A stretch of 8,974 nt of DNA from Candidatus Altarchaeales archaeon A3 (GTDB lineage Archaea > Altiarchaeota > Altiarchaeia > Altiarchaeales > Altiarchaeaceae): positions 1 to 8,974 of the forward strand of contig MTER01000047.1 of NCBI GenBank assembly GCA_002083985.1. Direction: 5' to 3'. The position numbers and the translations under genes are program-made. Under the pieces are notes generated by a model. The model was not told the origin of the DNA. It did no database searches and saw nothing but the letters and a program-made list of their open reading frames with translations. Shown here piece by piece: positions 1 through 6,696 of this stretch (positions are counted from its first letter, which is position 1; the number at the start of each line of letters is the position of its first letter).

Positions 1-111
1 ACCATTGAACCAGATTAATGAATCGTGTATTTGGTGCAAAATGTGAACTTGCTCAATATTAGGTGGTAAATCACCCATAACCGTCAAAAAATCACGAATA
101 ATCTCCACCAT
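1..111 (-). CDS. Partial small protein, possible Acb2/Tad1-type hairpin domain (5' end only)
   Basis: An open frame begins at ATG (109-111), directly after an in-frame TAA (112-114), and runs 37 codons off the left edge, so the start is well bounded and the C-terminus is missing. The visible peptide begins MVEIIRDFLTVMGDLPPN and continues with EQVHILHQIHDSLIWFNG. The pattern LPP-x2-EQ-x6-I-x2-SL-x-W-x-N resembles the helical hairpin domain shared by phage Acb2 (anti-CBASS) and Tad1 (anti-Thoeris) proteins, which I recall as 'P..E....L..L.EA..WANAAI'. That is a memory-based match over about 30 residues and could be chance. It lies on the same strand as the ATP synthase genes but behind a terminator-like hairpin, so it is probably a separate unit. 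No Shine-Dalgarno sequence is visible. A perfect palindrome ATTTATT-G-AATAAAT overlaps the start region (110-124). Confidence 0.4.
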   Translation of the reverse strand, partial: MVEIIRDFLTVMGDLPPNIEQVHILHQIHDSLIWFNG

Positions 112-153
112 TTATTGAATAAATACAAATATCTTGTCACAATATGTTAGAAA

Positions 154-206
154 TTAATTCGCAACATGCCTGATTTAATGTGATTACAAAAAATTTCAGA
201 AATTTC
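154..206. repeat. Degenerate copy of the dispersed intergenic repeats
   Basis: This stretch has TTAATTCGCAACATGCC (154-170), which matches TTAATTTGCAACATGTC at 4488-4504 in 15 of 17 positions. It is followed by a GTGATT...AAATTTC-A-GAAATTT palindrome (191-205), and the same small palindrome occurs at 4393-4407. It therefore belongs to the repeat families in the gaps around 4030-4559 and 5886-6082. No coding capacity is visible here. Confidence 0.5.
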
Positions 207-258
207 AAAAAATAAAAAAAATAAAAAATGCGGAAATACAAATAAATTTATCCGCATT
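204..258 (-). terminator. Hairpin plus T-tract after atpB
   Basis: Read on the minus strand, the sequence after the atpB stop forms a perfect 8-bp stem. AATGCGGA (complement of 251-258) and TCCGCATT (complement of 227-234) pair around a 16-nt AT-only loop. It is followed at once by a T-rich run of about 20 nt (complement of 204-226). Archaeal RNA polymerase terminates mainly on oligo-T, so this is a good candidate for the end of the atpFAB transcript. The loop is longer than in typical intrinsic terminators. Confidence 0.6.
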
Positions 259-273
259 CGTTTCTGCCTTTAT

Positions 274-1752
274 TTATTTTTCTGTTTTTATATCTTCCAT
301 AGCCATATCTATTTTTTCACTCTCAAATAGTTCTTTCTTTCCTTTCGGTTTCCATCTCTTATCTTCCGACAGATAATATTTTTGTAATGTCTTTTCCTTT
401 ATTCTTATAAGCTCATTTTTAGGAAGTATTGAAAGCAGGTACCACAACTTATCTAATGTTACACTTATTTTCCGGTCATCATCATATCCCTGGGCAACAA
501 ATTCATTTTCAAATTCATTTGCAAATGTCAGCACGAGTTTATCTCTCGGAGATAGCGCTTCTTCTCCGACAACAGCAACCAAATCCCTCAAATCCCTTCC
601 TTCCGCATATAAAGCATACGCCTGATCAGCAACCTCCTTATGATCTTCTCTTGTTTTACCTTCACCTATTCCCTGGTTCATCAAACGACTTAAACACGGC
701 AAGACATCTATCGGAGGATATATCCCTTTCATATGCAGCCCCCTTCCCAGAACAATTTGTCCTTCTGTAATATAGCCCGTTAAGTCAGGGATAGGATGTG
801 TAATATCATCGTCAGGCATTGTCAGTATCGGAATCTGGGTAACAGTTCCCTTTTTTCCAATAATTCTTCCCGCTCTTTCATAAATTGTTGATAAATCAGT
901 ATACATGTATCCCGGATAACCTCTTCTTCCCGGAACTTCCTCTCTTGCAGCTGAAATTTCTCTTAATGCATTACAATAATTTGTCAGGTCTGTCAGAATT
1001 ACTAATATGTGCATGTCCTTTTCAAATGCCAGATATTCGGCAGCCGTTAATGCTAATCTCGGCGTAATAATTCTTTCTATTGCCGGATCATCCGCCAGAT
1101 TTTGAAACATAACTATTTTTTGTAATGCTCCGCTGCTCTCAAATTCGCTTTTAAAGAAATGCGCTTCTTCGGCTGTAATTCCCATTGCCGCGAAGACAAC
1201 AGCAAAACTTTCTCCTTCTCCAAGGACCTTTGCCTGTTTCGCTATTTGTGCCGCCAGACGATTATGAGTCAGTCCCGAACCGGAAAAAATTGGCAGTTTT
1301 TGTCCTCTTACCAATGTGTTCATTCCGTCTATTGTTGAAATCCCCGTCTGAACAAAGTCCCTCGGAAATTGTCTTGCGGAAGGATTCATCGGCAAACCGT
1401 TAATATCTATTCTTTTTTCCGGAATTATCTGACCTTTTCCATCAATTGGCCTTCCCGCACCGTCAAATATTCTTCCGAGCATATCAGAACTAACATCAAT
1501 TTTCATCGTCTCGCCTAAAAATTTTACAGATGTATTTTTTGTGTCCAGACCAGATGTCCCTTCAAAAACCTGTATGACTGCCAAATTTTCCATCGCATCA
1601 AGAACCTGTCCGTGTAAAATTTTCCCATCTTCGCTTTTTATATCTACAACCTCGCCATACATTACACCTTTTACACCCTCTACAACTATCAAGGGTCCCT
1701 TAACTTCAATTACAGAGTTGTATTCTTTTGGAATTTTAGATATTTTTTCCAT
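274..1752 (-). CDS. atpB: A/V-type ATP synthase subunit B
   Basis: This is the regulatory (non-catalytic) nucleotide-binding subunit of the archaeal A1 head; it alternates with subunit A in the A3B3 hexamer. An N-terminal beta-barrel spans about residues 10-80. The degenerate P-loop region [15 protein letters not shown] (157-171) lacks GKT, as expected for [32 protein letters not shown] is the core family block (252-282). The alpha/beta signature at 347-356 reads [11 protein letters not shown] recall Ser where Cys354 stands. At 492 aa it is about 30 aa longer than the usual ~460, because a charged tail follows KYY (458-460). It starts at ATG with no Shine-Dalgarno sequence, 50 nt after atpA. 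No subunit D gene follows, although D usually comes next in archaeal clusters. Confidence 0.97.
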   Translation of the reverse strand: MEKISKIPKEYNSVIEVKGPLIVVEGVKGVMYGEVVDIKSEDGKILHGQVLDAMENLAVIQVFEGTSGLDTKNTSVKFLGETMKIDVSSDMLGRIFDGAGRPIDGKGQIIPEKRIDINGLPMNPSARQFPRDFVQTGISTIDGMNTLVRGQKLPIFSGSGLTHNRLAAQIAKQAKVLGEGESFAVVFAAMGITAEEAHFFKSEFESSGALQKIVMFQNLADDPAIERIITPRLALTAAEYLAFEKDMHILVILTDLTNYCNALREISAAREEVPGRRGYPGYMYTDLSTIYERAGRIIGKKGTVTQIPILTMPDDDITHPIPDLTGYITEGQIVLGRGLHMKGIYPPIDVLPCLSRLMNQGIGEGKTREDHKEVADQAYALYAEGRDLRDLVAVVGEEALSPRDKLVLTFANEFENEFVAQGYDDDRKISVTLDKLWYLLSILPKNELIRIKEKTLQKYYLSEDKRWKPKGKKELFESEKIDMAMEDIKTEK

Positions 1753-1802
1753 TTTATTTGATTGATTTTGTCATTAAATTTATTAAAATTTTAATTTAGC
1801 CA

Positions 1803-3665
1803 TTATTTTATTTTTTCAATTATTGTCAGAACATCTTTGTATGCTTCATCAAAATATTTTAAAGATCCCTCGTTTATCTGGCCTAAAATTTTATCCTTCG
1901 TTTTTCCTTTTAGCCGTCCTCCTTCGCCGCATTCTTCTTTTAGTGGAGAATATTTTAGTCGTGCTATCCTGTTCGTCATAACATCTGCTAAGCCATCCAC
2001 TTCTCTGGAAATTTCCTCAATCGTCTTTCCGTTAGCAATACATTCTTCTAATTTATCATGTAGGTGTAATATTATATAAAGCAGGTCGTATTGTTTTTTT
2101 AACGGGCAATAACTATCCACATCATCAAAAGCATTCTGCTGTAAAACCGCCTCTCTTATCAGTCGTGTTATTTCAAGTATCATCTTTTCCTTTTCTGCCA
2201 GTGCATCCTTTCCAACTAACTGAACAATTTCCTGTAATTCTGCCTCCTTATGCATCAGTTCCATCGCCTTTTTTCTGTTTGCAACCCAGTTCTTATTAAC
2301 ATTGTTATTGAACCACTCGGGCAGTTTTTCATAAAGCGAATAAGATGTCATCCAGTTAATACTCGGGAAGTGCCTTCTGTGTGCCAGTCGTGCATCCAAT
2401 GCCCAGAATACCCTTGTTACTCTCAGTGTGTTCTGTGTAACCGGCTCTGAAAAGTCCCCTCCAGGCGGGCTTACGGCGCCGATCAAAGATACTGAAGATA
2501 TCCTGTTTTTCTTTTCACCGTCTTTTCCTAAAATTTCAACCATTCCTGCTCTTTCATAAAATGCAGCGACTTTTGAAGCAAGATATGCAGGATAACCTTC
2601 TTCACCAGGCATTTCTTCCAGCCGTCCCGAAATTTCCCTCATCGCCTCCGCCCATCTTGATGTTGAATCAGCCATCATTGCAGTATTATACCCCATATCT
2701 CTGTAATATTCAGCAAGTGTCACACCTGTATAAACACTTGCCTCTCTTGCGGCAACCGGCATATTAGATGTATTTGCTATCATCGTTGTTCTTTCCATTA
2801 ACGGCTTTCCGCTGTAAGGATCAATTAAATGCGGAAATTCTTCAAGAACCTCGGTCATTTCATTACCTCTTTCTCCACACCCTACATAGACAATTACTTC
2901 AGCATCGCACCATTTTGCCAGCTGATGCTGACTTACTGTCTTTCCGGATCCGAAAGGGCCCGGAATTGCAGCAGTTCCTCCTTTTGCTATGGGAAAAGCC
3001 GTGTCAAATATCCTTTGTCCTGTCTTTAAAGGAATTTCCGGAGGTAATTTCCTGACATAAGGCCTTGGTTCTCTGACTGGCCATATCTGCATCATCTTTA
3101 CCTCATGCAGACGATTATTTTTGTCCCGTACATTGCATACTATATCTTCAACTCTGTGCTTCCCACCATAAATATTTTCAATCTTTCCGTTAATTCCTAT
3201 AGGAATCATAATTTTATTGACAATAAGATCTGTCTCCTGCACCTCACCTATGATATCCCCTTCACCCACATCATTGCCTTCTTTAACTTTTGTTACGAAA
3301 TCCCAGACCTTTTGTTTATCTATAGGCGGAACATTAATTCCCCTCGCAATGAAATCACCGCTTTTCTCCTTTATCAGTTCAAGAGGCCTTTGAATTCCAT
3401 CGTATATTGATTTTAGCACTCCTGGACCAAGTTCAACAGAAAGCGAGTGTCCGGTTCCTTCAACGCGCTCACCCGGCGTTAATCCGCTGGTATCTTCATA
3501 AACCTGTATTGACGCTACATCTCCGATAATTTTTATTATTTCTCCGATAAGACCCAAATCACCGACTTTGACAACTTCATACATCTTACGCCCCCTCATT
3601 CCATTTGCTTCAACCAATGGACCTGCGATCCTTCTTATTTTCCCGTAATTTTCTTCTTTTTCCAT
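1803..3665 (-). CDS. atpA: A/V-type ATP synthase catalytic subunit A
   Basis: This is the catalytic subunit of the A1 head, where ATP is made or hydrolysed. Visible parts are the N-terminal barrel (about 8-75), the 'non-homologous' insert typical of A subunits (about 112-190), the P-loop GPFGSGKT (236-243), catalytic Glu265 in GERGNEM, the Walker B region [12 protein letters not shown] (330-341), [13 protein letters not shown] (350-362), and the signature [10 protein letters not shown] (434-443), which fits the family pattern fully. No intein interrupts the P-loop region, a common insertion site in archaeal A subunits. At 620 aa it is some 30-40 aa longer than usual, with a Gly/Lys-rich stretch (about 576-592) in the C-terminal domain. 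It lies 67 nt after atpF and 50 nt before atpB. A TATA-like box upstream suggests it can also be transcribed on its own. Confidence 0.98.
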   Translation of the reverse strand: MEKEENYGKIRRIAGPLVEANGMRGRKMYEVVKVGDLGLIGEIIKIIGDVASIQVYEDTSGLTPGERVEGTGHSLSVELGPGVLKSIYDGIQRPLELIKEKSGDFIARGINVPPIDKQKVWDFVTKVKEGNDVGEGDIIGEVQETDLIVNKIMIPIGINGKIENIYGGKHRVEDIVCNVRDKNNRLHEVKMMQIWPVREPRPYVRKLPPEIPLKTGQRIFDTAFPIAKGGTAAIPGPFGSGKTVSQHQLAKWCDAEVIVYVGCGERGNEMTEVLEEFPHLIDPYSGKPLMERTTMIANTSNMPVAAREASVYTGVTLAEYYRDMGYNTAMMADSTSRWAEAMREISGRLEEMPGEEGYPAYLASKVAAFYERAGMVEILGKDGEKKNRISSVSLIGAVSPPGGDFSEPVTQNTLRVTRVFWALDARLAHRRHFPSINWMTSYSLYEKLPEWFNNNVNKNWVANRKKAMELMHKEAELQEIVQLVGKDALAEKEKMILEITRLIREAVLQQNAFDDVDSYCPLKKQYDLLYIILHLHDKLEECIANGKTIEEISREVDGLADVMTNRIARLKYSPLKEECGEGGRLKGKTKDKILGQINEGSLKYFDEAYKDVLTIIEKIK

Positions 3666-3684
3666 TTTGACTGAATTTTTAAAT

Positions 3685-3693
3685 TTTATATAA
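3685..3693 (-). promoter_or_regulatory. TATA-like box before atpA
   Basis: On the minus strand the atpF-atpA gap contains TTATATAAA, centred about 24 nt before the atpA ATG. This is the spacing expected when an archaeal TATA box drives a leaderless transcript. A convincing BRE is not visible, and the gap is AT-rich overall, so a chance match is possible. If real, atpA-atpB can be transcribed without atpF. Confidence 0.35.
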
Positions 3694-3732
3694 CTAAAAT
3701 GTTATTATTATTCTATTATTAAATTTACCTTT

Positions 3733-4029
3733 TTATTTTTTTATTGTTATTTTTCTACCTATCGCATCTTCAATCATTTTCATTGCCTTATCTTCTCCAA
3801 CTCCATTTGCATCAGGAAGTGCTACAACTATTGATGTTGAAGGCAACTTTTTCACCTTTTCTTTAACCAATTGGTATAATGTGTTAGGAATAACAATAAT
3901 TTCCTTATGTTTTTCTTTTTCAAAAATTTCGTTAATATTTTCTTCTGTTGCTTTGTGAGTATCCTTTATCCCGACTAAATTTAACCCTGAAGCAGTCAGT
4001 GCATCCCCTATAAAACAAATTTTTACCAT
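3733..4029 (-). CDS. atpF: A/V-type ATP synthase subunit F
   Basis: This is a central-stalk subunit that binds the rotor with subunit D and modulates coupling. At 98 aa it has the normal family length. It has the CheY-like alpha/beta fold of V-ATPase F: MVKICFIGDALTASGLNLVGI (1-21) is the conserved first strand and loop, EIIVIPNTLYQLV (43-55) a central strand-helix, and VALPDANGVGEDKAMKMIEDAIG (68-90) the conserved C-terminal part. The ATG start has no Shine-Dalgarno sequence. It is the first gene of the F-A-B order known from archaeal clusters, but the E/C genes that normally precede it are absent, replaced by a 530-bp repeat-filled gap. Confidence 0.93.
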   Translation of the reverse strand: MVKICFIGDALTASGLNLVGIKDTHKATEENINEIFEKEKHKEIIVIPNTLYQLVKEKVKKLPSTSIVVALPDANGVGEDKAMKMIEDAIGRKITIKK

Positions 4030-4047
4030 TTTAAAATGTTAATTTTT

Positions 4048-4221
4048 AAAATCTACAAATGAAATGAGGTGATTTTCAAACTTGTTTGAAAATATACTGA
4101 AAACTACAAGTTTTCAATCTTTAAAAATCCATAAGATTTTTAAATCTCCGAACGAAATGAGGTGATTTTAAAAACGCAAAGTTTTTTTAAATCTCTGAGC
4201 GTTAGCGATGTGATTTTAAAT
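4048..4221. repeat. Hairpin-repeat array I upstream of atpF
   Basis: This is a chain of adjoining inverted repeats. Perfect stems are ATTTTCAAAC/GTTTGAAAAT (4072-4081/4084-4093), TGAAAAC/GTTTTCA (4098-4104/4110-4116) and TTTAAAAATC/GATTTTTAAA (4120-4129/4135-4144, loop CATAA). Between and after them lie three copies of a ~30-nt unit with core CTCCGAACGAAATGAGG, itself flanked by inverted AAATC/GATTT arms: 4048-4080 (degenerate), 4141-4172 (best) and 4188-4221 (CTCTGAGCGTTAGCGATG variant). A further stem with loop GCAAA lies at 4164-4193. The arms are partly shared, so alternative foldings are possible. No open frame of note or tRNA is present. On the minus strand this would be the promoter or 5' leader region of atpF. 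Confidence 0.75.
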
Positions 4222-4226
4222 TATTT

Positions 4227-4249
4227 GGTGCTGACTCCCTAAAATAGGG
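4227..4249 (+). repeat. GGTGCT-type end repeat, copy A
   Basis: The sequence starts GGTGCTGACTCCCT and ends in AATAGGG. It matches copy B (4465-4487, opposite strand) at 18 of 23 positions, and its first nine bases match copy C (8722-8743) at eight. A and B point inward at each other and bound a 261-bp segment like terminal inverted repeats. Flanks are TTATTT on the left and TTAATT on the right, similar but not an exact target duplication. A perfect 6-bp hairpin, TCCCTA-AAA-TAGGGA (4236-4250), overlaps this copy. Confidence 0.5.
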
Positions 4250-4340
4250 ATAATTATATATCTGTTTTTTTACAATATTTTTATGATTACAATGTTTAAA
4301 ATTAAATTTATAATGTTCAATTTTAAGATTTCTTTTAAGC
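4250..4340. other. AT-rich spacer without recognised content
   Basis: This is the part of the 530-bp gap not occupied by the hairpin arrays. It contains a T-run (4264-4271) just after the TCCCTA/TAGGGA hairpin, which on the plus strand resembles a terminator although no plus-strand gene is upstream. I see no gene, tRNA or convincing promoter. Confidence 0.4.
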
Positions 4341-4444
4341 ATTTTCAAATCAGAAGATTTGAAAATCTCCGAACATCAGCGAGGTGATTTAAAAATTTCA
4401 GAAATTTTTAAATCTCCGAACGAAGTGATGTGAGATTTTTAAAA
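4341..4444. repeat. Hairpin-repeat array II
   Basis: This is a second chain of inverted repeats: a perfect 11-bp stem ATTTTCAAATC/GATTTGAAAAT (4341-4351/4356-4366, loop AGAA), then a core-unit copy with CTCCGAACATCAGCGAGG (4361-4394), then a 9-bp stem AAAAATTTC-A-GAAATTTTT (4391-4409), then another core-unit copy with CTCCGAACGAAGTGATG (4410-4444). The alternation of core unit and plain hairpin is the same as in array I. It lies between the two GGTGCT-type ends. Confidence 0.75.
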
Positions 4445-4464
4445 TATCGCCCACAAATCAATTA

Positions 4465-4487
4465 CCCAATTTAAAGGGGTGAGCACC
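4465..4487 (-). repeat. GGTGCT-type end repeat, copy B
   Basis: Read on the minus strand it starts GGTGCTCACCCCTTTAAATT. It is the inverted partner of copy A and shares its first ten bases, GGTGCTCACC, with copy C. The plus strand carries the small palindrome GGTG-AG-CACC. It adjoins TTAATTTGCAACATGTC, so two repeat families touch at this point. Confidence 0.5.
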
Positions 4488-4491
4488 TTAA

Positions 4492-4508
4492 TTTGCAACA
4501 TGTCTAAT
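4492..4508 (+). repeat. Left arm of 17-bp inverted repeat around the surface-protein gene
   Basis: TTTGCAACATGTCTAAT here is the exact reverse complement of 5945-5961. The two arms enclose the 441-aa gene and almost nothing else, giving a 1,470-bp unit. The arm begins about 50 nt after that gene's stop codon. Related sequences occur at 154-170 and 6053-6065. Confidence 0.7.
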
Positions 4509-4559
4509 ATTTATATTTTATTACTTTCCGTATTTACTGCCTTAAATAATTCTTCTGTT

Positions 4560-5885
4560 TTATTTCAAATCAGAATCAACAGCCAAATAAGGAATATATC
4601 TGTCTTCTCCACCTCCGGTCATTGAATATAAATTTATATTTACATTTATCGTGTCATTAATATTTCTCTTTAAATTTACCGCCGCATTGAAGTCGGTGTT
4701 CTTGGTAATGGCTATTAATTTTTTATTATTCACACACGAATCCGCAACAGCTACAGTTCCCTGTTTTTCTATTGTTAAATTTGCCAAATTTTTCTTTAGT
4801 TTTTCATAAATTTCGCTGTTCCAGACATTTGCGTCTATTCCAAAAGTTATCTTTCCCTGTTTTAGGGCGTATTTTATTTTTGTGCCTGTTAATGTCTCAT
4901 CGTTCAATATTTTCTCCATTTCTTCCTTTGTTGAATTAAAGTCAAACGAAATAATTTCCAAACTTGCATTGCTGACATTTAAATTTGATGCATTTAAATT
5001 TTTCACCTTTATTGTAAAGTTGACAAAATTTATGGTTGAAACATTGGAAATATTATCGCTTACTATATTGGAGGAATATTTGTTCATTAAATTTTTCAGG
5101 AATATTGTATTTACTGAGGTATTTGTATTTAATTCAACCTTTGGATTTTCTATGTTTGTATTTGCTGCATTTATATTTAATTTCTCTAAAATTTTTGCAT
5201 CATAATTCGCACCTTCAACATTTAAAGTAGTTATGTTTTTAACAACGGCGGACATATTGTCACATTTTTCAACATTTTTAAACACAAGACCTATATTTTC
5301 AGTCGTTGTATTTGTGGTCATTGTATACCATGCCCCAGTCACAATATCATCCGGCTGTGTAAAGGGCGGAGCAAATATCCTGAATCTTTTTGCAATTCCA
5401 TATCCATATCCGTCATATACTCCCAGCAAGTCCTCTTTACTCTCTATATTGAGCATAAACCCGAGATTATCGTTTATATTATTGAACGCCTCATCCTTTG
5501 TGGAATTACTCGCGTTTAATTTAAATCTGAATATATAATACTTTTTATCAATGTATGTTATTTCAATTTTTTGTACGCCTTTTATAGATATATTTTTCAT
5601 ATAGTTCAGATTATCCCAATCAAAACCCTTATAAGTAATAAAAATAAATTCATCCGAAAAATTTTCAACATAAAAAGTTACATCGTTTGCCTTTAAATTA
5701 AAATCCGAAAACACATCTACCGGATTTTGCGGAGGTATTTGTGTAGGATTATAATTCCCCATCATAAATGCTGATAGAACCATTGTTATGGCAACTACGA
5801 CTGCTCCAACTGTTAACATCATCTTTTTTCTTTTTGCATCCTTTTCTTTTTCTTTGTTCCCTTTAAATTCCTTTTTTTCTACCAT
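4560..5885 (-). CDS. Membrane-anchored Asn/Thr-rich surface protein, unknown function
   Basis: I do not recognise the family. The 441-aa product has a very basic N-terminus (many Lys, residues 3-21), one hydrophobic segment (about 22-43), a short Pro-rich linker (NPTQIPPQNP, 46-55) and a long polar remainder. This fits an N-in signal anchor with the body outside the cell. The outer part is rich in Asn, Ser, Thr and beta-like strands and holds about 17 N-x-S/T sequons, dense between residues 195 and 325, which suggests N-glycosylation of an archaeal envelope protein. Two similar stretches (NSTKDEAFNNINDN and NSTKEEMEKILNDE) may reflect weak internal repetition. The ATG start has no Shine-Dalgarno sequence. 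The gene stands alone between two repeat-rich gaps and is bracketed by a perfect 17-bp inverted repeat. No cysteine-rich, protease or adhesin motif is visible. Confidence 0.85.
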   Translation of the reverse strand: MVEKKEFKGNKEKEKDAKRKKMMLTVGAVVVAITMVLSAFMMGNYNPTQIPPQNPVDVFSDFNLKANDVTFYVENFSDEFIFITYKGFDWDNLNYMKNISIKGVQKIEITYIDKKYYIFRFKLNASNSTKDEAFNNINDNLGFMLNIESKEDLLGVYDGYGYGIAKRFRIFAPPFTQPDDIVTGAWYTMTTNTTTENIGLVFKNVEKCDNMSAVVKNITTLNVEGANYDAKILEKLNINAANTNIENPKVELNTNTSVNTIFLKNLMNKYSSNIVSDNISNVSTINFVNFTIKVKNLNASNLNVSNASLEIISFDFNSTKEEMEKILNDETLTGTKIKYALKQGKITFGIDANVWNSEIYEKLKKNLANLTIEKQGTVAVADSCVNNKKLIAITKNTDFNAAVNLKRNINDTINVNINLYSMTGGGEDRYIPYLAVDSDLK

Positions 5886-5944
5886 TTTTTTAAATTTATT
5901 AAAAAATATTTGAGAGTTAGCGAAATTATTTTGAAATAATAAAA

Positions 5945-5961
5945 ATTAGACATGTTGCAAA
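5945..5961 (-). repeat. Right arm of 17-bp inverted repeat around the surface-protein gene
   Basis: ATTAGACATGTTGCAAA is the perfect reverse complement of 4492-4508. It lies about 60 nt upstream of the surface-protein start codon. It also serves as the left end of the 113-bp inverted-repeat-bounded segment that follows. Confidence 0.7.
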
Positions 5962-6065
5962 ATAACTTTTTCACCTTTAAATTTTATTAATTTTAACCTC
6001 ACTTCGTTCGGATATTTTAAAATCTTTGCGATTTTAATCACCTTTAAAATTTTTAATTTGCAACA
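5953..6065. repeat. 113-bp segment with TGTTGCAAA/TTTGCAACA ends and inner hairpins
   Basis: The segment is bounded by perfect 9-bp inverted ends (5953-5961 and 6057-6065). Inside are a minus-strand copy of the core unit (complement of CCTCACTTCGTTCGG, about 5988-6019), a perfect 8-bp hairpin TTAAAATC/GATTTTAA with loop TTTGC (6017-6024/6030-6037), which on the minus strand gives the GCAAA loop also seen in array I, and two direct CACCTTTAAA repeats. On the minus strand it lies between the stop of the DUF4443 gene and the start of the surface-protein gene, so it may act as terminator or RNA structure. The remaining 5886-5944 shows only AT-rich sequence with a GAGAGTTAGCGAAAT stretch like the variant core at 4194-4209. 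Confidence 0.6.
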
Positions 6066-6082
6066 ACTCTATTAATTAATAA

Positions 6083-6694
6083 TTAAATTTCCAACTTAAA
6101 ATTTTGTATATTTAATGAAATTTTTATAATTCCGTTTTCTGCCTTTATATAATCCTCTGCAAAACATATAACTACTACATCGTTTTCTTTTAAATTTTCC
6201 CGTCTTGCCATGTTGTTTAAAAATTCAAGTGAAACGGAAAAGTCAAGGATGCTCGTATTTATAAAAGGAAATTTAAATTCATCGTTTGTCCATAAAAGAA
6301 TAAACGCCCCGTTACAACCCTCCCTTATCGCAATATCCCTTTCCACAATTCCGCTTTTTATCTTTTCAGATACATTCCTTAATATTATTCCCATGCAATT
6401 GTCAAGTGTCATATCGGGAAGATAAATTTTAAACGGAAACGAGCAAAATTTTAAAAATTGAGTGGTTATTTCATTTCCTGCAGAAGTAATGGACTGCCCT
6501 TTCTTTGTTGCTGTAAGCATTCCATTATCTTTTAAATGATTCAGGAGGGACCTCATACTTCCTTCACAAATTCCGATTTTACTGCTCAATGTCTTTCTTC
6601 CGATTAAAGGATTTTTCTTTATTTCAATAAGTGTCCTTATAAGGTATGCCTCTGAAAATGCAGGGGACTTATGCAAGTTTGTTTTTAAATCCAC
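6083..6694 (-). CDS. DUF4443-type winged-helix transcriptional regulator
   Basis: This is a probable archaeal DNA-binding regulator. Residues 10-80 form a winged helix-turn-helix: SPAFSEAYLIRTLIEIKKNPLIGRKTLSSKIGICEGSMRSLLNHLKDNGML reads as two helices, turn and recognition helix, followed by the wing TATKKGQSITSAGNEI. The C-terminal domain has CMGIILRNVSEKIKSGIVERDIAIREGCNGAFILLW (100-135), matching the 'GI.QRD.AI..GA.GA' block I associate with DUF4443 and related archaeal sensor domains; here Val-Glu and Cys replace the more usual residues. The ligand is unknown. The start is GTG (6692-6694), 2 nt after the stop of the preceding hydrolase gene, and the N-terminal SPAFSE motif supports it. 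It is the last gene of a three-gene unit and may regulate that unit. Confidence 0.8.
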   Translation of the reverse strand: MDLKTNLHKSPAFSEAYLIRTLIEIKKNPLIGRKTLSSKIGICEGSMRSLLNHLKDNGMLTATKKGQSITSAGNEITTQFLKFCSFPFKIYLPDMTLDNCMGIILRNVSEKIKSGIVERDIAIREGCNGAFILLWTNDEFKFPFINTSILDFSVSLEFLNNMARRENLKENDVVVICFAEDYIKAENGIIKISLNIQNFKLEI

Positions 6695-6696
6695 TT

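Noticed and set aside
1240..1284. Broken catalytic P-loop in atpB
   Set aside because: The degenerate SGSGLTHNR loop is normal for the non-catalytic B subunit and is not evidence of a pseudogene.
429..3410. Plus-strand open frames opposite atpB and atpA
   Set aside because: They lie fully antisense to strongly conserved genes, have low-complexity or Pro/Leu/Ser-rich translations, and show no recognisable domains.
4061..4168. Shine-Dalgarno sites (GAGGTGAT) for plus-strand genes
   Set aside because: No start codon with a meaningful open frame follows at the right distance; the string is part of the hairpin repeat core.
4236..4271. Plus-strand intrinsic terminator (TCCCTA hairpin plus T-run)
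   Set aside because: No plus-strand gene lies upstream, the stem is only 6 bp, and the hairpin overlaps the GGTGCT-type repeat, which explains it better.
4048..4444. CRISPR array
   Set aside because: The repeats are degenerate and irregularly spaced, and the material between them is itself palindromic, not unique spacers of constant length; no cas gene is present.
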